From Megalopta genalis (taxonomy: Eukaryota > Arthropoda > Insecta > Hymenoptera > Halictidae), in assembly GCF_051020955.1 (NCBI RefSeq), contig NC_135014.1, positions 26,711,221-26,775,220 on the forward strand: a stretch of DNA of 64,000 nucleotides, written 5' to 3'. Positions 35,468-46,324 of the stretch are shown here, piece by piece. Below the pieces are notes generated by a model. It saw nothing but the letters and a program-made list of their open reading frames with translations. It was not told where the DNA came from and ran no database searches. Position 1 is the first letter of the stretch. Every line of letters begins with the position of its first letter. The translations under genes and the position numbers were made by a program.

Positions 35468-37209
35468 TTCGGACAACATTAAAAACGCAGTTATTATTAT
35501 TATTTTTAACGCTAAGTTCACCGAACGTGCTGAAAGCAATTATCTTATTTTCCATTACAAAAGTAACGATAACGTATCCGTTCGAATTGCCAGCGATTTT
35601 CAAGAATGTTGACATAAGCTGGCTAACTAGACAGTGAGTTCAGAGTTGTTTAAAAAAGATTGCAATCGGTTAAAATGATAAAATCCGCAGTCTAAACAAT
35701 AGTATCTCTATCTCTTCGATCCGTTTCGAGCCACTTTTTGAGCGACACGCGCAAGCGCGCGGGCAACAGAAAAAAAATGGAAGAAAAAGCTGCATTAATT
35801 GGAATATAATAGTCACTAATTACCCGCGAGGAAATCAAGCCTGATTGGCTACACCCTCTGTTTCCGGTATCCCCTGCAATAACGTTTGCCAGCGAGTGCG
35901 ATACCGGCGATAAGGCGGACTTTTCGCGGCGCGAACCCGTTTTTATTGCCCCGCGCGCTTATCGTTTATGATCCGCTCTTTACATAAACCAACGGACTAG
36001 TACACGGTTATAGGCCGACTCTGTTATTATCAGCCGCTTCAGTCGCTCGTAAAACCAGCCCCCTCTGGTTTCGAGTCAGAAAAGGCTGATTGCTTGTTTC
36101 TGTATACAACCGCGTGCACGCTCGCGTTACCTCAGACTTATTAGCCCTTTCGATCCGAGCTTTTTTCTCCCGTCGATACTTTCCAGTCGCCCTTCCCCGA
36201 GAAATCGATAATTATCGACGGCGCGAACCGCGAAAGCGGCGTAGACGTATTAACCGAGAAAAAACGGTAAAAATTAATAAACCTAGCTGAACGAACGCGT
36301 CGCTGAACAGATTAATTTCGAAATGAACGCAGAAACGCGTTAAAAATCGATCGCGTGACAAGCGATTCGCCTAATCAATTTTCCATCAGAAAAACGAACG
36401 CTGCTGTCTCGCACTGCGATAAAAGTATCGCACACTTATTTCGGGCGTCCGCGGTAATCATCGACATTACGGACTTTATCGAAGACGTTCCCGAATCATA
36501 GTTTACCATTCGACAAACGTTGTAACACGGAATTGTAACGGGCGCCGGCTGCTGTTGCACCGTCCGCGAAAACGCAATTGCCAAGTTTCGGGCGCCGGCG
36601 CCGCCGTTCTACAATCTTTCTCCGCTCCGTTCCCGGAAAAAGCAGCTTTCTTTATAACGTTGTTACAAAGGGGTCAAACTCGGAAAAAAGATGGACGGAA
36701 GGAGAAGAAAGTTTCGGTCTCGCGCGTACCTTCTCTCTCGAGCCGCTAATTTGTTGGGAATGAGGCGCGGGGCTCTGTAAAGCTCCGAAAAGTCATAAAA
36801 CTATTAGGAAGTTGGCGAAGTAGCTTCGTCATCGCGGCTACGCCGGAACTTTTGAAAGCTGGCCAACCCGAACCAAACCTAATAAATACGTCGAGCTTTA
36901 ATGTCAAGGACGGTTGATCCCCTCCGAGGACGTAGCACTTCCCGAAATCCGCGGCAACGTTGCTGCCCCCTCGGAAATGTTCGGAGTTCGGAAACCGAAA
37001 CCGGCGAATCCGGGAATACTAAGTCGCGACTCGTCGGGCCTCGCGGCGGCACGTCGTTTAGAGCAACTCGGAGCGAAAAGCAGAAAAGAGGTAGCGGCCA
37101 TTTTCCCGCGTACGTTAACACTTTGACAACGTTGACGCCTCGAAAGTTTCATAATGTTAAAATATTTGATTCGGCGAGATAAAAATTGCAAATCGATGCG
37201 GCATGCGTC
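35468..37209. other. Non-coding, nothing recognised
   Basis: Mixed to GC-rich DNA between the family C array and repeat F copy 2. Confidence 0.5.
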
Positions 37210-37378
37210 GCTTTTCCAACATTCTCGCGTCTCGCGAATCTTGATAAAATTAAAGAATTATATGATTGACTGGCGAAGAAGTCAATTCTCGACAATTAAA
37301 TGTTAAATAATTCTGTTATCCGCGCGTGGGTCAAGATATTAACAGTGTAATTATAATACGCTTTTTTAAATAGCGTCG
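37210..37378 (+). repeat. Dispersed repeat F, copy 2
   Basis: It matches 11165-11345 in the same orientation: CCAACATTC-TCGCGTCTCGCG, TTATATGATTGACTGGCGAAG, AATAATTCTGTTATCCGCG and TGTAATTATAATACGCTTTT. It lacks a short GGGGGTCGCGGCGATC-type segment present in copy 1. Confidence 0.7.
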
Positions 37379-38057
37379 TCGAAGCGTTAATAAGAACACA
37401 TAGTAATGCTACAATGAAAACGATGACTAAATAAAATGACTGGAACAATCTGTGCGATGATATTTGGCTTCCGCGGAACATCTGTCGAAGTTTCATGCCG
37501 AACAGAGAGAACAGAGATCGCAACGAACAGCTTGAAAACTCGACGCAGCCGCCGCGCCGCACGATCTTTCCTCCCGTTCGCTGCTGCCTCCATAATTGAT
37601 ATCCGAAGAAGAAAGCTCGCGAACCAAATGGAATTATTGATGCTCAACTATCGGCCTCGCTTGTGTTTCCTGCACGGCACTTTACCAAGATACGCGAACA
37701 ACATCGAGGAGAAAAAAAAAGGAAAGCGACGGGATCGAGGAAGCCGATCCTATTTGTGGTTTACATTACAAAAATTGATGGAACCGATAACAAGATGATC
37801 CATCCGTTCGCTCGTTTCAAATATTATTTGCCGACACAGTATTTGGCGCGCAGTTTTTTACTGTATGTGCGTGCATTACTGCGGCGCTCTATCGAACTGC
37901 CTTAACCTGTGCAGCACGGTTCTCGATATGAGCCAATATTTTGGGAAAAGTGAATATTCGCGTTGAAGAATATAAAATTAAAGAAGATAGAATATAGAAT
38001 TAAATATAATAATATATAATAATATATAATATAATATAATAATAATCCATGTTTTAA

Positions 38058-38975
38058 GAACAATGCGGTTTTCTTTATTTACGCAAAAATATAAATAATA
38101 AAAAAATATAATATAATAATAATATATAATATAATATATAATATATAATAATATAGAATATTATAGATATATAGAATATATCTATATATATAGAATGTAG
38201 AATAATATAGAATTAAAAATAGGTATAGCTCGAGTCGTCGATCTATCGGCGCGAGAGGTCTTATTTTCTCTGTCAAAGTTCGCGTTCGTCGAGTAACCGC
38301 AGTAATACCTGCACTTACCCTCCACGGTTTGGGACTCTTCCCTGTAACCGGTCTTGCATAGCTAACGACGAGCGAGCGACATTATCGTGCAGACGCAAGT
38401 GTACTTTGCCGCAAATGTCCCTGTTCGTCCAGGCTAATCTCTCGAAGTATGCCGTGCACAGATTGATCTTCTCGGTAGTCCTAAACAAACTAAATGAACT
38501 GGTTCTATAAGCGGAAGGAGGGAGGGGAATGTGTACGGTGGATCACGAAAGTATTCGAACGGCTTTCGAAACGGAATAATGTTGGGTCTTGAGATTGTAG
38601 ATTATCGGGAATAACGGGTCTAGGAGAGATACAGTAAATTCTCCCTAATTTTCCTGCAAATTGTGAACGAAAATGGACAATTTAGGAAGAGGAGATACGA
38701 ACATTCGAGTCAGACAACTATAAAAATGAAGCAAAAACGAAGCAGACTCGAATAATCGTATCTTCTCTTACCAATTTACCTTAAAAGATATTAAAAAATA
38801 GGTTGAAAAATATCGATATGTAAGATTATTCATGATCCTAAGTATACTCGGTTATACTTTTATCAAAAAGATCAAATATCTTTTATATTCGTTAGAATGT
38901 TGATAAACGACGACTTCGTTGTCGAGAATAAATATATTCGAAATTTTTGCGTAAATAAAGAAAACCGCATTGTTC
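38058..38975. mobile_element. Non-autonomous element bounded by 33-bp perfect inverted repeats (918 bp)
   Basis: GAACAATGCGGTTTTCTTTA and 13 more bases at 38058-38090 are the exact reverse complement of 38943-38975. TTAA lies just outside on both sides, and the flanking CATGTTTTAA and TTAACACATG also nearly mirror each other, so the true end is uncertain. Inside are a TA-rich tract (38090-38220) and a truncated family A copy. No transposase frame is visible. Confidence 0.6.
38632..38785. mobile_element. Family A hairpin, right end lost
   Basis: CAGTAAATTCTCCCTAATT, ATGGACAATTTAGGAAGAGG at the left. The stem closes with CGAATAATCGTATCTTCTCT and fades near 38785. It is nested in the 38058-38975 element. 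Confidence 0.7.
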
Positions 38976-39935
38976 TTAACACATGAATTCCAATTCGCAT
39001 AAAGTAATAAAGCTCCGAGATTTGATAGGCACGTTCGTGAAAAGCGATTTATTTTGCATTCATATCGAATTCTTTGTTAGTTAACGCGATACGTTAATCG
39101 AATATTCCCTCGATGAAAGTCTCGGTCATGCGATCATGCATCCAGCAGGCATAATAATGGTAATTGTCCATCGTACGATATCGGAATAACGTATTCTAAT
39201 TATCCTGAAATTTATAGCCGCTTTTTATTTTAAAAAAAAGAGAGAGAGAGAGAGAAACGTACGAGCCCGATTGACCCGAAATTAGAATGTCCGCAATAAA
39301 GATTTCAGATCGCCGTTATCCTAAAGTTAGCGTAATTTGGTATGAAGTAAAAAAGCGAACTTGTCACGTGCGCGCGTATACGTGCAGCCGGTCACGAAAG
39401 CATCCGTCCACGCTACGATGATAACATATTTTTTACCTGTTCAAACGACATTAAATTTAGACCTTTCCGCGTCGTAATTTGCGCAAGTAACGAGATACGG
39501 GGTGAATCCAGCGATCGTTCGAGAACGTTGCGAACGACGATTTTCCATTGTTTATGCGAGCTCTATCAGCGCGAGCAATTTCGACGTGTTCAGAACGTTT
39601 GTCGTACGCGATGTCAAAAACGTTCGCGACGCCAAAAATTTTAGCCGATGCCCACCAACGTCCGCGAACGCGGAAATTCCATCGAACTGGAATTACAATA
39701 TCATTGTTGACGAGCGTACCGGCGCGACGTGATATCTCAACGTCGGCAAACGTCGCGCGAAACTCGAAATATCTACCGAAATAATAATTCAGTTTCGATA
39801 TTATACGTCCGTATATAAACACTGCAAATTTCACGTCGCGATCGCAGCCGTATGACATTTAATTAGCGCTGCTTCGCGCCGATGCAACGAACGCCATTTC
39901 TGTTCTTATGCCAATTGTTACGTGGACGGCTCGGA

Positions 39936-40277
39936 AGCGAATCGCTGCGAGTCCGTCGACCTTAAAATTGAGACAGATAAGATTTTTGCGAATTAGCTGC
40001 AAAAAGATAATACCGTATCGTTTCCTCGATCGAAAGATCCTACGATAAAAAATGTGCTTCGCACCGCTCGTTGCTCGTTTTCGAAGCAACGCGGATTTCC
40101 GCGTATCGGTGCGAATCCGTCGACCTTAAAATTGTGACAGATAAGATTTTTGCAAATTAGCTGCAAAAATAAAATAATACTTTATCGATTCCTCGATCGA
40201 AGGAACCTACGATAAAAAATGTGCTTCGAACCGCTCGTTGCTCGTTTGCGAAGCAACGAGGATTTCCGCGTATCGAA
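39936..40277 (+). repeat. Tandem duplication with a 164-bp offset
   Basis: TCCGTCGACCTTAAAATTG starts at 39952 and 40116. Each copy continues through ACAGATAAGATTTTTGC, AATTAGCTGCAAAAA, TACGATAAAAAATGTGCTTC and GAAGCAACG. The copies are highly similar, so the duplication is recent. Confidence 0.9.
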
Positions 40278-41065
40278 CCATCAAATACATGCACATTTGC
40301 TCATTGTCATCTAGACAATGCAGTTCAAAAAATGTTCGAATACATTTTCGTTCGAAATCAGACAAAAGACGAAACAATGAGGTCCCGTGAGAAAAAAGTC
40401 GAGCTGCTCGACGACAGTGGCCGACGAACAATGCAAAATGGTTCTCCGGAATTCTCGTAGTTATCTCCGATTGTGAAACAGAGTTATAGGCCGGCTCAGT
40501 TACTGTGTGTCGCCCGGTAAATATTTACACGCTGGTTTGGTCCATCGAACGGGAACGAACCCGGAAATCGTTCTAACTCTAATCCTATTATTCGATGGTG
40601 CGCGTCGTGAACAAATTGATCGTCGATCGAGCATTTTCCAAAAAGGATTATCGGATCGAATGAGCACCACCCCCCGCGCATTCCTTCCGACAAAAATGAC
40701 CGTCGACGCGGCCCCGTGTCCACCGACGCATAAAAATTGCCGTCGACGGCGTCCACGAATCAATCATAATCCATTATGCCGTGCGCGGCTGTTAATCACC
40801 GAAGTCGACGCGATAGATCATCCGCAATCGGATGTGAAACGATCAACGTCCTGGAAAGGCGGCACGGCGCCGCGCCTTAATTAACGCCAATGATGCACCT
40901 TGACGCATCGACGCTTTTATGAATTTCCAATCGACGTGCCCCGGTCTACCAGAATGCGTAATCCGCTATCGATTTAATTACCGAGAAGGCAATTCGGCAT
41001 TTTCTCGCAATTAATCCTCGTCGAGGGCCTCTTGCGTTTAATAAACAACGACGTGTTCTATTTAA

Positions 41066-41303
41066 CCCTTTGCACTCGAAGCTATTTCATCTGTAGATCT
41101 AGAATAATTTTTCTGGCTTACAGCATTTTCATTTTATACGACAAAGTGCATTTTATGCATATGAAATTGACTCTTGTGACTCGCGCGACAGTTACGCCCT
41201 TAACAATTACTTGAATCTAAATTTTGTTAATATAAAAATTATCTTAGAACGTGATGTAACAAATTTTAATGGTGCCTCAGAGTCACCACTCGAGTGCAAA
41301 GGG
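41066..41303 (+). mobile_element. Family E piggyBac-type MITE (238 bp), copy 1
   Basis: It begins CCCTTTGCACTCGA and ends TCGAGTGCAAAGGG, flanked by TTAA at 41062-41065 and 41304-41307. CCC/GGG ends and a TTAA duplication are the hallmarks of piggyBac elements. There is no coding capacity. The interior matches copy 2 in reverse (ACAAAGTGCATTTTATGCAT, GTGATGTAACAA and GGTGCCTCAGAGTCACCA). Confidence 0.88.
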
Positions 41304-41496
41304 TTAATAATACTTCATCTACCACAGCGGCTTTCGAGATAATTCTTTCGAGATCGATGAGCGACTGTTAAGAATTTCTTGATAATAAATGTACCAATAA
41401 TGTGCTAACTTGTTGCTTGAATATACAACATATATACATATAATATGTACACGAGTTTCCGCTTCTGAAGACGCGAACGGTTTGCTTTGGTTTCAG

Positions 41497-41714
41497 ACGC
41501 GAATAATGTAAACGAGCCACCGATCCTGGAAGGTGGAGGATACCCAGCGGGCTTGGCTCTGCCAGAATCAACCAAAGTCGGTACAGAAGTATTCGTCCTT
41601 AAGGGCCACGATCCCGAAGGATCGCCGGTGAAATATGGTATACAACTCACGGACCATTTCGTTGTAAATCCACGCACTGGCGTCATCACCTTGGCTAAAC
41701 CGCTTAATCGGGAG
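41497..41714 (+). CDS. Cad87A: Internal coding exon of a Cad87A/CDH23-like cadherin: linker plus N-terminal half of EC1
   Basis: The exon is bounded by a pyrimidine-rich AG acceptor (AG at 41495-41496) and a consensus GTAAGT donor at 41715. It is 218 nt: two bases of a split codon (phase 1), then 72 full codons, ending in phase 0 on a Glu codon. The translation shows the front half of an extracellular cadherin repeat in canonical order: VNEPP (strand A), LPESTKVGT (the conserved Glu before a Gly-Thr), GHDPEGSP (Ca2+-site loop), NPRTGVITL and LNRE (family usual LDRE). These repeats form Ca2+-stiffened rods outside the cell for homo- or heterophilic adhesion. The NEPP start and DPEGSP loop look to me like the first repeat of insect Cad87A, a relative of vertebrate CDH23. 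The family call is firm; the symbol rests on memory of the family and is about 60% sure. The preceding exon should carry the signal peptide. Confidence 0.88.
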
Positions 41715-41792
41715 GTAAGTTCGCCCTTTTTCTCCCTTAAACGTTAAGGCCTGATCATTGCGTACGTATCCTACATTTTCAACGCTGAAATA

Positions 41793-42164
41793 TAGAGGGT
41801 ATCCCAAAATCGTGGTACTTGTGGGAAACGAGAGATTCCTGAGATCATTTGAAGCAACTTTGAAGCAACTTTACAAAAATGTTCTCCGAGGCGTCGTTAA
41901 CGAGTTATCAATGAAAAACGGTGACCAATGGGAGGCCAGCTCGGCTGGCGCGAGGCTGCCGAGCCAATCAGCGGAACTGGGCGTCGTCCGCTCGCTAGCT
42001 GGACCGCCTAGCGCTAGGCGAGCTCGCCTCTCATTGGTCACTGCTTTCTCGTTAATATCTCGTAAACGAAGCCTCGGAGAAAATTTTTGTAAAGGAAAAA
42101 GTTGCTTCAAACGACCTCAGGAATCCCTCGTTTCCCGGAAGGAGCATAATTTTGGAACAGCTTG
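41793..42164. mobile_element. Family B palindromic MITE, divergent subtype, 79 nt after the exon donor
   Basis: TA then TAGAGGGTATCCC at the left and GGAGCATAATTTTGGAACAG at the right, before CTTGTA. The centre keeps CAATGGGAGGCCAGCTCGGC and GCGAGCTCGCCTCTCATTGG. It shares its right-hand end and the following TTTTACTGAA with the copy at 45974, so the two form a subtype. Confidence 0.8.
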
Positions 42165-43116
42165 TATTTTACTGAAGGGCAATAAATCTAAACTCGAGAC
42201 GCTGTTAAGTATTACGATTCGATTCTGCCTGGAACGCGGGAGAATTTTCGGACGCGTTGCGGAGGAAATTCCCGGATGTCAGCATGTTGGTTCAACCCGA
42301 TCGAGCGACATTGATTTAATTCTAGCAAATAGGCTCGGCACTCCTTCCCACGCGCGTTCACTCAGAAATGTGCGTGATAGCCGGCTGCATTAACGCGCTT
42401 ATCTGACTCCCCTTTCACAGCACCGCTTTTCACGCTTCAAAGTAGCATTCTCAGATAGAGCCGCGTGTCCGAACTTAATTACACGACCAACCCGCCGTTT
42501 AATGCCACCCCGGTGGAAGAATTCTGCGTCGTCATGTTGATGACAAGTGGCGACGCTAATGGAGCCGTCACTCACCGTGTAAAATAGGCAGCAATCCTGC
42601 TCGCACTCGGCAGATCACACGCTACATTTCGTTCCACGAGGAATCAATTTGCCCTGGACGAAGGAAATTTTATCGGACGTATATTTATTTACATTTATTT
42701 ATTATTTATTCCAAATTACAGCGTTGACTTCTTATATTATTCTGAAGACTTTATATTAAATTCGCATTATATATATATTTCGTTCGAATCGTATTCCTTG
42801 TACTCACGTTATTTCCATACTATTATTTTTATATTTTTAATTCGTATTTTCTGTTATGCATTTTCATACTGTCCCATAAATCAGGACGATGAAAATATTG
42901 AAGTACGCAACACGGAACGGCACAGTTCTTGCATAGAAACACCCGCATTCGAGTAAGCATGTTTTTCTACAGTTGCTTGTAAATAACAGTTATTTGTGCG
43001 AGCGAATGTTCAAAAAATACGGGTAGAATTTTTACGTCCGCTTTCATATGCTCTCTATCTATTTTTTATATTGCGTTATTTGTACTACTGGTTCAAGAGA
43101 AGCGGTCGCAATTCAG

Positions 43117-43516
43117 CAGTGTTTCAGCTTGTAAACAAAAATCGACAATTTTTCTTTTATAATTGTTAACAATAGGCAACTAATAATAAGGAGTCGCGAG
43201 GCTCGGATAATCGTGTCTCCTCTTCTCGAATTGTCCATTTTGGTTTACAAAACTTTACAAAATACATGATTTAGGTTTGAATTATTGCGAAACACATGAT
43301 TTAGCTTCAAGTTCATGCGAAACAAATGATTTAGCTGCAAATCAATGCGAGACACATGATTTAACTTATGATTCATACGGAACGCATGATTTGTCTTTAT
43401 AATTATAAATTGACAACAATTATAAAAACGAGCCGCAAGGCTCGGACAATCGTGTCTCCTCTTCCCAAATTGTCCATTTTTGTGCGCCAATCTGAACGTC
43501 GGTAAGAGAGACATTG
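43117..43516. mobile_element. Family A hairpin with a 30-bp minisatellite inside
   Basis: The left part has CAGCTTGTAAACAAAAATCG. CGTGTCTCCTCTTC occurs twice (43213 and 43452), so two right arms are present. The final end is GTAAGAGAGACATTG. Between them lie five units of about 30 bp (CATGATTTAGCT type) at 43262-43392. Confidence 0.65.
43262..43392. repeat. 30-bp minisatellite, five units
   Basis: CATGATTTA or AATGATTTA starts at 43265, 43295, 43326, 43356 and 43385 (steps 30, 31, 30, 29). Spacers are of the type GCTTCAAGTTCATGCGAAAC. It lies within a family A element. Confidence 0.85.
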
Positions 43517-44758
43517 TACTCAGAATTCCGGCAAAACGCCGTAAATCACCGACGTCGTTGTATCGTCGTTTTCATTGTCGCCGTGTATCCACGTGTTTCC
43601 ATTAAGCACCTTATCGATTATCGGACGGATTTTCCGTAATAGCTTTTCAATAATAATCGTCGCGAATAGATTTATCTTCGTTCGGTGAATATCGGTGGAA
43701 AAATGCAAGAGTTTCGCGGACTCTGTCCCTATTTTTTTCCCCCCCGCCGACCGGGAGAAAGAGAAGCCGGGCGAGCGTTTATTATTTCTTGCGGCTCATA
43801 ATCATTGTAAAAATGATGGTATTCAAAAGAATATTCGAAACGAAGAAACTTTTCTCATCGAGTACGTCGTATAATGGCGAGCTCTCTCCGCGAACCGTAC
43901 AATGGGAGGGGGGAGAAGAAGGGGAGCGTTGAACGAGAAATTTCCTTTGCATAATAAAACTCTAGCGAAAAGTCTCAAGTTGTCCGGGTCTTTCAAGAAA
44001 ATACCGGGTTCTTGTGCCATGCGTATTTAAAGGTTATGCATTTGCCGATTGTTGCCCGGTAATGTCATTCGATAAGTAGAAGTTAATTATTCAAATCTCG
44101 TGCAACGAAGTCGCCGAGCGAGGGCCGTTCGAACGGCGAAGCGACGGCCGCGACGGACATTTTCCCGACGTTTCTGCGAAACGTAAAACCGCTTCGTCAC
44201 GTTTTCCCGATAGTTTTCTTGTTCGGAAATGTCCGCGGAATCAAACGGCGTGGTCAGTTTACGCGTCGGATAACGAACTTCTCGTAAACATGCAAATACG
44301 TCGCGCGGAAAATACGTTCTTCGACATTTCTTTGCATTGTTTGAACTTTGACGGTCGTTTAATAATACTTAGAAGCATGAAATGTTATTAATATCGATGG
44401 TGACGCATTCAGGAATCTCTTCTCTATCTTTTGAGACCAATCGGATCTTCCTAACGTGTTCACTCTTCGTGCAACGCCTTATTTTCGTTGGCAAAAGCCA
44501 ATATCGACGTTTTTACAAAAATACGAACGATGTCGTTTTGATTGAAAATTATTAATGAAATTATTAACCGAATATGGAAGAAAGATTATGCATATTCACT
44601 TAAAAAGAGCAAATCGAACTTCATAACTCGGAAAGGTTGCAAATGAGAAAAAATAATTTAACCTGCACCTTGCAGCTAACATAAAATTGCGTAAATTTCT
44701 CCTATTAAACCTTTTTTTGTAACTTCAATCATTTACGAGGTATTTGTAGTAAATTCTG

Positions 44759-44905
44759 ATTGTAAATTCTCCCTAATTGACCCTCGGACCCTTATAATAC
44801 AATTTACACCCTTATAGATCAACAACTATAAAATAGTATAATAATACAATATAATATAAACCACTTTCGTTTCCAAGCTGAGGGTCAATTAGGGAGAATT
44901 TCCTG
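44759..44905. mobile_element. Family A hairpin, short form (about 147 bp)
   Basis: TAAATTCTCCCTAATTGACC at the left and GGTCAATTAGGGAGAATTTC then CTG at the right. The usual purine stem is replaced by TATAAAATAGTATAATAAT. Confidence 0.7.
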
Positions 44906-45973
44906 TACATGTATCCACGAATCAGTAACGGATTAGATAATAGCCGGAGAAGCCGCCGCAATAATCGGATAAATAAAGAAGATTAAAAAGAAAAAGAGGC
45001 AATCTAACGTTCCTATTTTCCATAATTATGGCATAAGCTGCGTCATATTATTCGATAGTGTAGCAGAGTGCGCACCGGATTGCTTCCTATCGGAACCGTT
45101 TCGGATCGCCCCGCAGGTAAACAGCGAATTCGCGAATTCGCGAACACTATCCTCCGATCGTTGCGAAACGATCCCGTGACAGGGGACTTTATAAGCGTGT
45201 ACGTGTGGGTAAGTGTGCTATCACTCGGCTTTTTTCGTCGCGTCCACCGATTCCCCGATACCACTAGTTTATCCACTGTCCTCTGCCGTGCGCGCATTCC
45301 GTGCTTCATAGTCGGGGCTGGATACAATTAAACGTCCGTGCCTAAAAAATGCGTCGATTGCATAGTGCCACCTTGGGTGGGGTGGCAGGGACGGGCCGTT
45401 TCCACTTTGAAAACTTGAAAAGGGAAAAGTATGCAATATTCAGCCTAGTAAACGCAGCAGTGTACACGCATCGAAACGTTTTACCCTGGAACGAGCCTCG
45501 CGACGCAGAGTCCGACGAAATTAACCGTCCGCTCGTTTTTCCCGATCCATTACGTATTCGCTTCGAACGAGGACATTTCAGTCGGGAATTTTTCACCGGC
45601 CTCCGATTCCACGAAATCGTGGGAAATGCGGGAACGTGGGAGAATCCTTTCTTTCCCAGCGCGTCATAATCCTATATATCTCCGTTTCCATCGAGGAGAC
45701 AGTTATTCGGCGTAATGCGCGAAATTAACTGGTGGACGGCCTCCGGACGTTGAACTGTCAACTAAATCCGCGGAAGAAAAGAAAGAATGGTTGGTACGTA
45801 TCGTATCGTCGTATACGCGATAAAGCTTCGTTAAATTCCCGCGGCCTCGCCGGTTATTTCGGAAAAATGTGTTGCCCGCGCGGAATTGCGATAAACGAGC
45901 TCGCGGCATCGCTTTAATTTTGTACCCGCGACTCGTGCTAACGCCGTTTGCAGATTACTTGGAAAAGTATGTA

Positions 45974-46324
45974 TAGGGTGGCCTGAAATTATGCTGTCTC
46001 CGGGAGATGAGGGATTCCTGAGGCGATTTCAAGCAACTTTTTCCTCGGCGAAATCGCAATCCGCGGCTTCGTTTGCGAGTTATTAATGAAAAACAGTGAC
46101 CAATCAGAGGCGAGCTCGGTTCGCGCGAGACGGTCGAGCGAATCGGCGTTAGTGGGCGTCGTCCGCTGGGCCGCCTAGACGAGCCGCCTCTCATTGGTCG
46201 CTGCTTTTTCATCGATAACTCGTGAACGATACCTCGGAGAACATTTTCGTAAAGGAAAAAGTTGCTTCGAATGACCTCAGGAATCTATCATTTCTCGGAA
46301 GGAGCATAATTTTGGAACAGCCTG
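45974..46324. mobile_element. Family B palindromic MITE, divergent subtype (about 351 bp)
   Basis: TAGGGTGGCCTGAAATTATG at the left and GGAGCATAATTTTGGAACAG before CCTGTA at the right. The centre has CAGTGACCAATCAGAGGCG and GCCTCTCATTGGTCGCTG. Subtype as at 41793-42164. Confidence 0.8.

Larger units (their letters stand above)
1..41496 (+). other. Upstream non-coding DNA: first intron of the cadherin or intergenic
   Basis: Exon 41497 starts with two bases of a split codon, so at least one coding exon lies 5'. No open frame in this stretch reads as a conserved protein, and no convincing signal-peptide exon with a phase-1 donor was found. Whether this DNA is intron or intergenic cannot be told from the sequence. 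It contains most of the repeats listed separately. Confidence 0.6.

Noticed and set aside
41758..42393. 211-residue frame directly after the cadherin exon, possibly an exon extension
   Set aside because: It starts after the GTAAGT donor in another frame and runs through the family B MITE. Exon A joins exon 59638 in phase 0 without it.
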